NCBI RefSeq assembly: GCF_937988725.1
Contig: NZ_CALKHS010000003.1
Span: 372,001-436,000 of the forward strand
Origin: an uncultured Castellaniella sp.
GTDB lineage: Bacteria; Pseudomonadota; Gammaproteobacteria; Burkholderiales; Burkholderiaceae_B
DNA: 64,000 nt
Direction: 5' to 3'
Made by a program: the position numbers and the translations under genes. Below the pieces are notes generated by a model. It saw nothing but the letters and a program-made list of their open reading frames with translations. It had not been told where the DNA came from and did not search any database. This document shows positions 1-8,513 of the stretch, one piece after another. Within the stretch, counting starts at the first letter, position 1. Each line of letters opens with the position of its first letter.

Positions 1-673
1 ACAGGCCGAAGCGTTCCGACAGGGAGATCTTTTCTTCCACGGTTTCGCCGGGATGGATTTCGCCGTCGGGCTGGTGCTGGGCTTCCAGGTTCTCGTGCAT
101 GTATTCCGGCATCAGGTGGCGCCGGTTGGACGTCGCGTAGATCAGCAGATTGTCGCCGGGCGAGGCCACCGAGCCGTCCAGGGCGGATTTCAGGGCCTTG
201 TAGCCGGCCTCGCCTTCCTCGAAGGACAGGTCGTCGCAAAAGACGATGTAGCGTTCCGGCCGGTCGGAAATCAGTTCGATGATCTGGCCCAGGTCGCCCA
301 GGTCGGACTTGTCGATCTCGATCAGGCGCAGGCCCTGGCCGGCATGGGCATCCAGCAGGGCGCGGACCAGGGAGCTCTTGCCCGTGCCGCGCGCGCCGGT
401 CATCAGCACGTTGTTGGCGGGTTTGCCCTGCAGGAAGGCCAGGGTATTGCGTTCCAGCGTGGTCTTCTGACGTTCGACGTGCTGCAGGTCGTCCAGGCGG
501 ATGGGCGCGATGCGGTGGACGGCGTCCAGCCAGCCGCGCGCGCCGCGCCGCTGCCAGCGGTAGGCATGAGCGCTCCAGTCGATGGCGGGCGGCGCGGGCG
601 GCAGCCAGGCCTCGATCTGGGCGAGCACGCCCATCGCGCGGTCCATGAGTGCCTGCAATTGTGGGTCAGCCAC
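1..673 (-). CDS. DUF815-family AAA+ ATP-binding protein (partial, C-terminus off window)
   Basis: Reading leftward from 673 gives a protein beginning (V)ADPQLQALMDRAMG and carrying a P-loop, LMTGARGTGKSSLVRAL, followed by a Walker B-like stretch (YIVFCDDLSFEEGE) and the sensor-type segment LLIYATSNRRHLMPEY. This order is characteristic of the DUF815 AAA+ ATPases of proteobacteria, whose cellular role is not established. The start is GTG at 673 because AGGAGA lies just upstream (about 681-686 on the opposite strand); the alternative ATG at 646 has no such site. The frame is open to base 1, so the C-terminus lies outside. The gene diverges from ispB. The family call is from motif recognition; the function is unknown. 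Confidence 0.85.
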   Translation of the reverse strand, partial: MADPQLQALMDRAMGVLAQIEAWLPPAPPAIDWSAHAYRWQRRGARGWLDAVHRIAPIRLDDLQHVERQKTTLERNTLAFLQGKPANNVLMTGARGTGKSSLVRALLDAHAGQGLRLIEIDKSDLGDLGQIIELISDRPERYIVFCDDLSFEEGEAGYKALKSALDGSVASPGDNLLIYATSNRRHLMPEYMHENLEAQHQPDGEIHPGETVEEKISLSERFGL

Positions 674-701
674 TGGGTTCTCCTGATTGTGATCCGGAAA
701 G

Positions 702-707
702 TATAAT
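702..707 (+). promoter_or_regulatory. Putative -10 element of ispB
   Basis: A perfect TATAAT lies 48 bases before the proposed TTG start of ispB, in the short gap between two divergent genes. No convincing -35 hexamer is seen at 16-18 bases (best is TTCTCC). Transcription from here would begin near 714, which makes an upstream TTG at 716 an unlikely translation start. Confidence 0.5.
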
Positions 708-754
708 CTGGGTCTTTGCGGCCGGCGCCGCGCCCACCAGTATCCGGGTCCGCC

Positions 755-1720
755 TTGAATTTCTCCGAACTCTTCGCCCCCATTGTGTCCGACATGCAGG
801 CGGTCGACGCCGTCATCCGCGCCCGTCTGGATTCCGAAGTCGTCCTGATCCGCACGATCGGCGATTACATCGTCGGCGCGGGCGGCAAGCGCATGCGCCC
901 GGCCATGGTGCTGCTGGTGGCGGGCGCCCTGGGCTATCAGGGGAACAATCATCACCGCCTGGCGGCCGTGGTGGAATTCATCCATACCGCCACGCTGCTG
1001 CACGACGACGTGGTCGATGAATCCGACATGCGCCGGGGCCGCGACACGGCCAATGCCGTGTTCGGCAACGCCGCCAGCGTGCTGGTGGGCGATTACCTGT
1101 ATTCGCGGTCCTTCGAAATGATGGTCGAATCGGATTCGATGGCGGCCATGGCCGTGCTATCGGCCGCCACCACGATCATCGCGGAAGGCGAGGTCCTGCA
1201 GCTGCTGAACGTCCACGATCCGGACGTCTCCCTGGACCGCTATCTGCAGGTCGTGCGCTACAAGACCGCGAAACTCTTCGAAGCCGCCGCCCAGGTGGGA
1301 GCCATCATTTCCGGCGCCACGCCCGAACAGGAATCCGCCGCTGCGGCCTACGGCCGCCACATGGGCACGGCCTTCCAGCTGATCGACGACGTGCTGGACT
1401 ACAGCGGCGACGTGCAGGCGCTGGGCAAGAACGTGGGCGACGATCTGCGCGAAGGCAAGCCTACGCTGCCGCTGATCCGCGTGCTGGAGACGGGCTCCGC
1501 CGAACAGCGCGCCCTGATCCGCCGCGCCATCGAAACCGGCGACGCCGACTTCGAGGCCGTGGCCCGCGCCATCCACGCCACCGATGCGCTGGACTACACC
1601 CGCAAGGCCGCCCAGGCCGAAGCCGATCTGGCCCGCCAGGCGCTGTCCGCCTTCCCGAATTCCGTTTACCGCGAAACTCTGCTAAAATTCTGTGCTTTCG
1701 CGGTCGAGCGCGACCGTTGA
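755..1720 (+). CDS. ispB: Octaprenyl diphosphate synthase
   Basis: This trans-type polyprenyl diphosphate synthase elongates farnesyl diphosphate with isopentenyl units to make the C40 side chain of ubiquinone. Both aspartate-rich motifs are visible: LLHDDVVDESDMRRG (first DDxxD region) and FQLIDDVLDYSG (second), together with the GGKRMRP substrate-binding segment near the N-terminus. The length (321 aa) fits the family. I place the start at TTG 755 (MNFSELFAPI), since the frame opens at another TTG (716) that would sit at the predicted transcription start. ATG 794 is a shorter alternative. The gene is followed by tRNA-Pro after a 64-base gap. Octaprenyl specificity is inferred from the relatives, not from a specific residue. 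Confidence 0.93.
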   Translation: MNFSELFAPIVSDMQAVDAVIRARLDSEVVLIRTIGDYIVGAGGKRMRPAMVLLVAGALGYQGNNHHRLAAVVEFIHTATLLHDDVVDESDMRRGRDTANAVFGNAASVLVGDYLYSRSFEMMVESDSMAAMAVLSAATTIIAEGEVLQLLNVHDPDVSLDRYLQVVRYKTAKLFEAAAQVGAIISGATPEQESAAAAYGRHMGTAFQLIDDVLDYSGDVQALGKNVGDDLREGKPTLPLIRVLETGSAEQRALIRRAIETGDADFEAVARAIHATDALDYTRKAAQAEADLARQALSAFPNSVYRETLLKFCAFAVERDR

Positions 1721-1784
1721 AAATTCCCGAGAAGGGCGCGTGTGCTGGGGTTTCCCGGCTTGCCGTTCTTCGAAGCATCACCGT

Positions 1785-1861
1785 CGGGGTGTAGCTCAGC
1801 CTGGTAGAGTACTACGTTCGGGACGTAGGAGTCGCATGTTCGAATCATGTCACCCCGACCA
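1785..1861 (+). tRNA. tRNA-Pro (anticodon CGG)
   Basis: A 77-nt cloverleaf. Acceptor CGGGGTG (1785-1791) pairs with CACCCCG (1851-1857), followed by an encoded ACCA end. The anticodon stem CTACG/CGTAG encloses the loop TTCGGGA, whose central CGG reads the proline codon CCG. The T-arm contains GTTCGAATC. Confidence 0.95.
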
Positions 1862-1870
1862 CCATTCAAA

Positions 1871-1906
1871 AAGCCGGATCACGCGTTTCGCTGATCCGGC
1901 TTTTTT
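1871..1906 (+). terminator. Rho-independent terminator after tRNA-Pro
   Basis: AAGCCGGATCA (1871-1881) pairs with TGATCCGGCTT (1892-1902), with a further GCG/CGC pairing inside the loop, followed by a run of six T. It ends the ispB/tRNA-Pro unit and can also act on transcripts from the opposite strand, since a run of A precedes the stem. Confidence 0.92.
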
Positions 1907-1939
1907 CATGGCCCTGGTCCGTAAGCGGAGGATGGGCGT

Positions 1940-3088
1940 TCATCGTGTTCCTGCCGTCAGCCGCAGCAGCGCGGCATCGGCGCCGTCCTGGATGATCCAG
2001 ACCGCGCCGTCGGGGGCCACGGCGACGTCGCGGATGCGCGCGCCCAGGGACCAGCGGTCGGCCTGCCGGGCGCTGTCGGATTCGAAGGCGATCCTGACCA
2101 GGCCGCGCGCGACCAGTCCGCCGATCAATGCGGATCCTCGCCATGCCGGAAATTGCGATCCCTGGTAGAACGCCAATCCTGCGGGGGCGATCACCGGAGT
2201 CCAGTAGACGAAGGGGGCTTCGAATTCCGGATGGGTGCCGTGCCGGGGAATCGGGATGCCGCTGTATTGGTCGCCGTTGGACACCACCGGCCAGCCGTAG
2301 TTCTTGCTGGGCAGGATCAGGTTCAGTTCGTCGCCGCCCCGGGGGCCCATCTCGTGTTCCCACAGCCGCCCGTCGGGGGCGAAGGCCAGGCCGTAGGGGT
2401 TGCGGTGGCCGGTCGTCCAGGTCAGCGCGCGGATGCCGGCCTGTCCGGCCATGGGGTTGTCGGCCGGGGCGGAGCCGTCCCGGTTCAGGCGCAGGATCTT
2501 GCCTCGGGCGGCATCGGGGTCCTGGGCGGTCTCGGGCTCCATCCGGTCGCCGACCGCCAGGAACACATGCCTGCCGTCGGGCGAAAAGGCGATGATGCCG
2601 CCCGGCTGGCCGCCGCGGCTGGACGGTTGTTGCCGCCACAGGGTTTCCGGCGCGCTCAGGCGCGCGCCGCCGGCGGATTCTTCCAGCCGGGCGCGGGCCA
2701 GGACCAGCGCGCCGCCCGCCCTGTCGAGCGCCACGAAGGTGAAATACAGGGTGCGATCCCGGTCGAAATCCGGCGAGGGCGCCACGTCCAGCAGGCCGTC
2801 CTGGCCCCGGTCATAGACGGCGGGAATGCCGTGGATGGCGGTCTTTGCGCCGGCCTGCGTGGCCAGGAACATGCGGCCGGCTTTTTCGGTGACCACGAGG
2901 CGGCCGTCCGGCAGGAAGGCGATGGCCCAGGGGCCATCGAACGTGGCGATGTTCCGGACGGCAAAGGGCGCGGCGGCGTCCGGCGCGATGGCGCCTGCGT
3001 TGACCGACGCGGCCTGGGTGGCGCGTGGCAGCGGCAGGGTCAGCAAGGCGGCCAGCACCAGGCTGGTCCGGAGAGCGGGTAGGTTCAT
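1940..3088 (-). CDS. PQQ-dependent aldose sugar dehydrogenase, exported (YliI/sGDH family)
   Basis: The 382-aa protein starts with a clear Sec signal (MNLPALRTSLVLAALLTLPL, then a cleavage region around ATQAAS), so it should act in the periplasm. The mature part has six-bladed propeller motifs of soluble glucose/sorbosone dehydrogenases: FLPDGRLVVTEKAGRMF, YDRGQDGLLDVAPSPDFD, GHRNPYGLAFAPDGRLWEHE and MGPRGGDELNLILPSKNYG. Family members oxidise aldose C1 with PQQ and calcium. The start at 3088 was chosen because the longer frame upstream adds residues before the signal peptide. The gene faces the terminator after tRNA-Pro and diverges from the aldehyde dehydrogenase. No PQQ biosynthesis genes are in the window, so cofactor supply is unknown. 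Confidence 0.88.
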   Translation of the reverse strand: MNLPALRTSLVLAALLTLPLPRATQAASVNAGAIAPDAAAPFAVRNIATFDGPWAIAFLPDGRLVVTEKAGRMFLATQAGAKTAIHGIPAVYDRGQDGLLDVAPSPDFDRDRTLYFTFVALDRAGGALVLARARLEESAGGARLSAPETLWRQQPSSRGGQPGGIIAFSPDGRHVFLAVGDRMEPETAQDPDAARGKILRLNRDGSAPADNPMAGQAGIRALTWTTGHRNPYGLAFAPDGRLWEHEMGPRGGDELNLILPSKNYGWPVVSNGDQYSGIPIPRHGTHPEFEAPFVYWTPVIAPAGLAFYQGSQFPAWRGSALIGGLVARGLVRIAFESDSARQADRWSLGARIRDVAVAPDGAVWIIQDGADAALLRLTAGTR

Positions 3089-3237
3089 GGCGTGCGCGGC
3101 TTTCTGGGGCGATGCTTGCACGGTAGTGTCCCGCCCGTCCCGGGTCAATACGGCCGGGCCGTGAGCCTGTCTTCCGTGTCTTATACTGGCTCGATCTGTA
3201 TGAATTTCATCCCCTTTATCTCCGAAGGTCCTGAACG

Positions 3238-4683
3238 ATGGCAACTCACGCGTATCCCGACACACAGCTCCTGATCGACAACCAATGGGTGGATGCGGCC
3301 GACGGCCGCACGCTGGACGTGCTCAATCCGGCGACCGGGCAGGTCATCGGCAAGGTGGCCCACGCCGGCATCCCCGACCTGGACCGCGCCCTGGCGGCTG
3401 CTCAGCGCGGTTTCGAGGTGTGGCGGGACACGCCGGCGCACGAACGCGCCGCCGTCATGCGTCGCGCTGCTGCGCTGCTGCGCGAACGCGCGGAAGACAT
3501 CGCCCGCCTGCTGACGCAGGAACAGGGCAAGCCGCTGGCCGAGGCCCGGGGCGAGACCCTGGCCGGCGCCACGCTGCTGGAATGGTTCGCCGACGAAGGG
3601 CTGCGGGTGTACGGCCGCATCGTGCCGTCGCGCAATCTGCAGGCCCTGCAGCTGGTCGTGAAGGAACCCGTCGGGCCGGTGGCGGCGTTCACGCCCTGGA
3701 ATTTCCCCATCAATCAGGTCGTGCGCAAACTGGGCGCGGCATTGGCGACGGGCTGCTCCTTCCTGTGCAAGGCGCCTGAAGAAACGCCGGCTTCGCCGGC
3801 CGCATTGCTCAGGACCTTCGTTGATGCCGGCCTGCCGCCGGGCGTGGTCGGCCTGGTCTACGGCAATCCGGCGGAAATCTCGGGCTACCTGATCCCGCAC
3901 CCCGTCATCCGCAAGGTCACGTTCACCGGGTCCACCCCGGTCGGCAAGCAGCTGGCCGCCCTGGCGGGCGCCCACATGAAGCGGGTGTCGATGGAACTGG
4001 GCGGCCACGCGCCGGTCATCATCGCCGAAGACGCCGACGTGGAACTGGCGGTCAAGATCTCCGGCGCCAGCAAATTCCGCAATGCCGGCCAGGTCTGCAT
4101 TTCGCCCACGCGGTTCCTGGTGCACAGCAGCCTGGCCAAGGAATTCACGCAGGCCTTCGTGCGCCACGCCGAATCCCTGACCCTGGGCGACGGCCTGGCC
4201 GAAGGCACCACCCTGGGGCCCCTGGCCAACGCCCGCCGCGTCTCGGCCATCGCCCAGGTGGTCGAGGACGCCCGTCAGCGCGGCGCGGAGGTCCTGACCG
4301 GCGGCAGCCGCGTCGGCGACACGGGCAACTTCTTCGCGCCGACCATCATCGCGGGTCTGACCACGGACGCCGATCTGTTCAATAACGAGCCTTTCGGTCC
4401 GGTGGCGGGCATCCGCACCTTCGACCGCCTGGAAGAAGCCATCACCGAGGCCAACCGCCTGTCCTACGGGCTGTCGGCCTACGCCTTCACCCGTTCGCTG
4501 CGCAATGTGCAGCAACTGGTCAGCCGCGTGGAAACCGGCATGCTGTGGATCAACCAGCCCGCCACGCCGTCGGCCGAACTGCCGTTCGGCGGAGTCAAGG
4601 ATTCCGGCTACGGGTCGGAAGGCGGACCCGAAGCGCTGGAAGCCTACCTGAACACCAAGGCGGTGTCGGCCGTCGGGGTGTAG
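3238..4683 (+). CDS. NAD(P)-dependent succinate-semialdehyde dehydrogenase-type ALDH
   Basis: A 481-aa aldehyde dehydrogenase. The catalytic Cys287 lies in RNAGQVCISPTRFL, general base Glu253 in SMELGGHAPV, Asn155 in TPWNFPIN, and the nucleotide-binding FTGST at 229-233. The sequence pattern is that of the succinate-semialdehyde/glutarate-semialdehyde branch. The ATG at 3238 is preceded by AAGGT. It stands alone between the PQQ dehydrogenase and the phosphonate genes. The true substrate could be succinate semialdehyde or another short semialdehyde. It could also oxidise the acetaldehyde made by PhnX next door, although ALDHs for that step usually look different. Confidence 0.85.
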   Translation: MATHAYPDTQLLIDNQWVDAADGRTLDVLNPATGQVIGKVAHAGIPDLDRALAAAQRGFEVWRDTPAHERAAVMRRAAALLRERAEDIARLLTQEQGKPLAEARGETLAGATLLEWFADEGLRVYGRIVPSRNLQALQLVVKEPVGPVAAFTPWNFPINQVVRKLGAALATGCSFLCKAPEETPASPAALLRTFVDAGLPPGVVGLVYGNPAEISGYLIPHPVIRKVTFTGSTPVGKQLAALAGAHMKRVSMELGGHAPVIIAEDADVELAVKISGASKFRNAGQVCISPTRFLVHSSLAKEFTQAFVRHAESLTLGDGLAEGTTLGPLANARRVSAIAQVVEDARQRGAEVLTGGSRVGDTGNFFAPTIIAGLTTDADLFNNEPFGPVAGIRTFDRLEEAITEANRLSYGLSAYAFTRSLRNVQQLVSRVETGMLWINQPATPSAELPFGGVKDSGYGSEGGPEALEAYLNTKAVSAVGV

Positions 4684-4710
4684 CGAACCCGTTCCCGGCC
4701 TTTGACCGCA

Positions 4711-4736
4711 GGGGTGTGAAGTGTCTTTCACACCCC
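4711..4736. promoter_or_regulatory. Perfect 10-bp inverted repeat upstream of phnW
   Basis: GGGGTGTGAA (4711-4720) and TTCACACCCC (4727-4736) are separated by six bases. It sits 27 bases after the ALDH stop codon and ahead of a TAGAAT (4753-4758) that could be the phnW -10. No T-run follows, so an operator reading is as likely as a terminator reading. Confidence 0.5.
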
Positions 4737-4801
4737 TGTCACATTCGATCCCTAGAATTTTTCTCGCTCGACCCGAGCCCAACGAGAGAGAAGAATTTCT
4801 G

Positions 4802-5947
4802 ATGCGTGAACCGATTCTGCTGACCCCGGGGCCGCTGAGCACCAGCCTGGCCACCAAGACCGCCATGCTGAGCGACTGGGGCTCCCGGGATGGCGCTTTC
4901 AATGCCCTGACCGCCAAGGTCTGCCGCCAGCTGGTGGCGATCGCCGGGGCGCAGGCCAGCCACGTCTGCGTGCCGCTGCAGGGCTCGGGAACCTTCGCCG
5001 TCGAAGCGGCCGTGGGCACCCTGGTGCCGCGCGGCGGCAAGCTGCTGGCGCTGGTCAACGGCGCCTACGGCAAGCGGATGGCGCGCATCGCCGGCGCCAT
5101 CGGCCGCCGGGTGTCGGTCTACGAGGTGGCCGATGATGCCCGCCATGATCTGGCGGAGGTCGCCGCGCGGCTGGCCGGCGATCCGGCCATCACCCACGTC
5201 GGGATCATCCAGTGCGAAACCAGCACGGGCATCCTGAACCCGGTGGCCGCCATCGCCCGAGTGGTGGCGCAGGCCGGCCGGCGCCTGATCGTCGATGCCA
5301 TGAGCGCCTTCGGCGCACTGCCGCTGGATGCCCGCGAGGTGCCCTACGATGCCTTGATCGCGTCCAGCAACAAATGCCTGGAAGGCGTGCCCGGCATGGG
5401 GTTCGTCATCGTGCGCCACGAGGCCCTGATCGCGGCGGAAGGCAACAGCCATTCCCTGGCCCTGGATCTGGCGGACCAGCATCGGCATCTGCGGCGGACC
5501 GGACAATGGCGCTTCACGCCGCCCACCCATGTGGTGGCGGCGTTTGCCAGCGCGCTGGATCAGTACCGGGACGAGGGCGGGCAGCCGGCCCGCCTGGCCC
5601 GCTATGCCGCCAATTGCGCCGTTCTGTGCTCGAGCCTGGAAGACCTGGGGCTGCGGCGGTTCCTGGCAGCCGATGTCCAGGCGCCGGTGATCGTCACCTG
5701 GCATGCTCCAGAGCATCCGGACTATGATTTCAAACGCTTCTACGAGGCCGTGCGGGCGCGGGGGTTTCTCTTGTATCCCGGCAAGCTGACCCGGGTGGAG
5801 ACTTTCCGCGTCGGCTGCATCGGCGCCATCGGCCAGGCCGAGATCCGCCAGGCCGTCGCGGCCATCCGGGCCGCGCTGCTGGAACTGGGCTGGTTGTCCG
5901 AACTGGAGGCCGCGCATGCGGCAAGGAGTTTTCATGAAGCAGCATGA
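4802..5947 (+). CDS. phnW: 2-aminoethylphosphonate--pyruvate transaminase
   Basis: This PLP enzyme moves the amino group of 2-aminoethylphosphonate to pyruvate, giving phosphonoacetaldehyde and alanine. It begins with the family's hallmark ILLTPGPLSTS and contains GSGTFAVEA, IVDAMSAFGALPLD (PLP aspartate) and SSNKCLEGVPGMGFV, where the lysine is the expected Schiff base. The length (381 aa) is normal. The start is ATG 4802 after GAGAGA. The last 14 bases overlap phnX, so the two are translationally coupled. The preceding inverted repeat may be its control site. Confidence 0.95.
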   Translation: MREPILLTPGPLSTSLATKTAMLSDWGSRDGAFNALTAKVCRQLVAIAGAQASHVCVPLQGSGTFAVEAAVGTLVPRGGKLLALVNGAYGKRMARIAGAIGRRVSVYEVADDARHDLAEVAARLAGDPAITHVGIIQCETSTGILNPVAAIARVVAQAGRRLIVDAMSAFGALPLDAREVPYDALIASSNKCLEGVPGMGFVIVRHEALIAAEGNSHSLALDLADQHRHLRRTGQWRFTPPTHVVAAFASALDQYRDEGGQPARLARYAANCAVLCSSLEDLGLRRFLAADVQAPVIVTWHAPEHPDYDFKRFYEAVRARGFLLYPGKLTRVETFRVGCIGAIGQAEIRQAVAAIRAALLELGWLSELEAAHAARSFHEAA

Positions 5948-6767
5948 TGAAGCGCCGTCGCGGGCGCGCGTCGACACGGTCATCTTCGACTGGGCCGGCA
6001 CGGTGGTCGACTTCGGGTCCTTTGCGCCGACCCAGGTGATGGTGGACGTGTTCACCGAACAGGGCGTGCCCATTTCCCTGGCCGAGGCGCGCGGCCCGAT
6101 GGGCGTGGCCAAGCGGGACCACATACAGGCCCTGGGCCGGAACCCGGCCATTGCCGCCCGGTGGCAGGACCGCCATGGCCGGCCGATGGGCACCGACGAC
6201 GTCGATGCCCTGTATGCGACCTTCATGCCTCTGCAGGTCGAGCGCGTGGGCCGCTATTCCGAGTTGATCCCCGGGGCGCTGGACACCGTGGCGGTATTGC
6301 GCGAACGGGGGATCCGGATCGGCTCCTGCTCGGGCTATCCCCGGGTGGTGATGGATGCGCTGGCGCCCTTGGCGGCGCAGCGGGGCTATCGCCCGGATTG
6401 CGTGGTGGCCGCCGACGACCTGAAGGCTGGCGGGCGTCCCGGCCCCTGGATGGCGCTGGCCAATATGATCGAACTGGGCAGCCGCAGCGTGGCGTCCTGC
6501 GTGAAGGTCGACGATACCGTGCCGGGGATCGCCGAAGGGCTGGCCGCCGGCATGTGGACCGTGGGCCTGTCGGCCTCGGGCAACGAGGTCGGCCTGGACT
6601 GGGACGCCTGGTCCTCGCTGTCGCCGCAGGCCCAGGCGGCGGCCTGCGAGCCGGCGCAAGCCATCCTGTCGCGGGCGGGGGCGCACTACGTGGTGCGCAC
6701 CATCGCCGATCTGCCCGCCGTGATCCGGGACATCGACACCCGCCTGGCGCGGGGAGAGCGGCCCTGA
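5934..6767 (+). CDS. phnX: Phosphonoacetaldehyde hydrolase
   Basis: A HAD-superfamily enzyme that cleaves the C-P bond of phosphonoacetaldehyde to acetaldehyde and phosphate, completing the two-step AEP pathway with PhnW. The nucleophile motif is FDWAGTVVDFGS. The Schiff-base lysine is in GPMGVAKRDHI, and the metal-binding end is VKVDDTVPGIAEGLAAGMW. The start is ATG 5934, placed by GCAAGGAGTTTTC; ATG 5916 is in frame but lacks a site. The gene overlaps the phnW end. The protein has 277 residues, usual for the family. Confidence 0.95.
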   Translation: MKQHDEAPSRARVDTVIFDWAGTVVDFGSFAPTQVMVDVFTEQGVPISLAEARGPMGVAKRDHIQALGRNPAIAARWQDRHGRPMGTDDVDALYATFMPLQVERVGRYSELIPGALDTVAVLRERGIRIGSCSGYPRVVMDALAPLAAQRGYRPDCVVAADDLKAGGRPGPWMALANMIELGSRSVASCVKVDDTVPGIAEGLAAGMWTVGLSASGNEVGLDWDAWSSLSPQAQAAACEPAQAILSRAGAHYVVRTIADLPAVIRDIDTRLARGERP

Positions 6768-6859
6768 GACGCTTGCCCACGGACTGTGCGTCTTGACTTT
6801 CAGCGGTCAGGCTGACACATTCCAATATCATCAGGTCCAGTAAGTTCCCTGGAGTGGGC

Positions 6860-7714
6860 ATGACGCCATTTTCTGCCGAGGATCTCCCCTTGTTGGCGGA
6901 GGTCGATCTCGTTCTGACCGATGTGGACGATACGCTGACCCAACGCGGCCGGCTCTCGGCCCGCACGCTGGATGCGCTCTGGCGCCTGTCCCTGGACGGT
7001 GTGCGCGTGGTGCCCGTCACCGGGGGCTGCGCAGGCTGGTGCGATCACCTGGTGCGGGCCTGGCCCGTGGCGGCCGTCATCGGCGAAAGCGGCGCGTTCC
7101 GGTTTCGCATCCGACCCGACGGCGCGCTCGAACAGCGCTACGCGCGGCCCCTGGACGAGATGCGCGCGGATCAGCGCCGCCTGTTGGACATCGCCCAGCA
7201 GGCTTTGCGGCGGGTTCCGGCGGCCCGCCTGGCCAACGACCAGCATTACCGGCTGGCCGATGTGGCCGTGGATCACGCGCAAGACATCGCGCCGCTGCCG
7301 GCGGACCAGGTGCGGGCGCTGATCGATGTGTTCCAGGCCGCCGGGGCTCATGCGCGCGCCAGTTCCATCCATGTGAACGCCTGGTTCGGCGATCACGACA
7401 AGGCCAGCATGGCCCGCCAGGTGCTGGAACAGGATTTCGGCATCGACGCGGCAGATCGCGCCACACGGGTGCTGTTCATCGGCGACGCCCCCAATGACGA
7501 GACCCTGTTCGGCCAGACCGAATTGTCGTTCGGCGTCGCCAATATCCGCCCCCATCTGGCCGCCATGGCGCACAAGCCGCGCTGGGTATGCCAGGCGGCC
7601 TATGGCGACGGCTTTGTCGAGATGGCCGATTGCCTGCTGGCCGCCCGGGCGGGCGCGCACTCGCTGCCCGGCCGGAATGTCGCGCGCTCCATGTCCGAGG
7701 CCTCGTCATGCTGA
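6860..7714 (+). CDS. HAD-superfamily (type IIB-like) phosphatase
   Basis: The protein has the HAD motif I VDLVLTDVDDTLTQRGRLS near the N-terminus, a VVPVTGG motif II region, and a C-terminal FIGDAPNDETLFGQTELS metal-binding motif typical of the Cof/phosphomannomutase/sucrose-phosphatase branch. It is expected to be a cytoplasmic sugar- or polyol-phosphate phosphatase; the substrate cannot be read from sequence. ATG 6860 is preceded by TGGAG; GTG 6854 is the alternative. It overlaps the next gene by seven bases, which ties it to the phosphodiesterase and the Ugp-like importer. A role in freeing phosphate from imported glycerol phosphate or a related ester is an inference from that context. Confidence 0.75.
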   Translation: MTPFSAEDLPLLAEVDLVLTDVDDTLTQRGRLSARTLDALWRLSLDGVRVVPVTGGCAGWCDHLVRAWPVAAVIGESGAFRFRIRPDGALEQRYARPLDEMRADQRRLLDIAQQALRRVPAARLANDQHYRLADVAVDHAQDIAPLPADQVRALIDVFQAAGAHARASSIHVNAWFGDHDKASMARQVLEQDFGIDAADRATRVLFIGDAPNDETLFGQTELSFGVANIRPHLAAMAHKPRWVCQAAYGDGFVEMADCLLAARAGAHSLPGRNVARSMSEASSC

Positions 7715-8496
7715 TCGCGCAGATCACCGACCTGCACTTGCAGGAAACCCCCGGGCTGGACGGCATATCGGCCGCCGACCATCTGCAGCGCGCCATTCTG
7801 GACTTGAATCGCCTGGATCCGCGCCCGGACGTCGTCCTGATCACCGGCGACCTGGCCGAGCACGGCTCGCCGGCGGAATACGCCATGCTGCGTGAGCATC
7901 TGGATCGGCTGGCCCTGCCGTACCGCTTGATTCCCGGCAATCACGACCATCCCGGCCATTTGCGGGACGCCTTCCCGGAATTGTCGGCCTGGGGGCTGGA
8001 TCCTCAGTCCATCCTGTATGCCGACGAGGCCTGGCCGGTGCGCCTGATCGCGCTGGACACGACAGTGTTCGGCAAGCCGCACGGGGCGCTGGCCGCGCAT
8101 CGCCTGCGGTGGCTGTCCGATCGCCTGGCGGAACAGCCCGACAAGCCGGTGGTGATCTTCATGCATCACCCGCCCTTTCAGACCGGCATCCGGCCCATGG
8201 ACGACATCGGCCTGCTGGAAGGCCGGGATGATTTCATCCGTATCGTGTCGCGGCACCCTCGCATCGAAAGAATCCTCTGCGGCCATCTGCACCGCACCAT
8301 CGTCTGTCAGGTGGGCGGCGTGATCGCCTGCACGTGCCCGGGCACGGCGCAGCAGATCCGCCTGAACCTGTCGGAATCCGCCCGCCTCGCGGCGCGGTTC
8401 GAGCCCCCCGGATACCAGCTGCACCAGGTCCGTCCCGGCAATACCGTCACGCACCACGCCGTCGTGGGCGATTACGCCTCCGCCTACTACGCATAA
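7708..8496 (+). CDS. Calcineurin-like phosphodiesterase (GpdQ/CpdA-like)
   Basis: A 262-aa class III binuclear metallophosphoesterase. All metal-ligand motifs are present in order: QITDLHL, TGDLAEHG, PGNHDH, MHHPP and CGHLHR. GpdQ-type members hydrolyse glycerophosphodiesters to glycerol-3-phosphate; CpdA-type members hydrolyse cyclic AMP. The position between a HAD phosphatase (seven-base overlap) and a glycerol-3-phosphate-type ABC importer (17 bases downstream) favours a GpdQ-like role in scavenging phosphodiesters. No signal peptide is seen, so it acts in the cytoplasm on imported substrate. Confidence 0.82.
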   Translation: MLIAQITDLHLQETPGLDGISAADHLQRAILDLNRLDPRPDVVLITGDLAEHGSPAEYAMLREHLDRLALPYRLIPGNHDHPGHLRDAFPELSAWGLDPQSILYADEAWPVRLIALDTTVFGKPHGALAAHRLRWLSDRLAEQPDKPVVIFMHHPPFQTGIRPMDDIGLLEGRDDFIRIVSRHPRIERILCGHLHRTIVCQVGGVIACTCPGTAQQIRLNLSESARLAARFEPPGYQLHQVRPGNTVTHHAVVGDYASAYYA

Positions 8497-8513
8497 CGAC
8501 AAGTCGCCACGCC

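Noticed and set aside
1785..1861. tRNA-Pro as integration site of a genomic island
   Set aside because: No integrase, no repeat of the tRNA 3' end was noticed in the window, and the following gene looks like ordinary chromosome.
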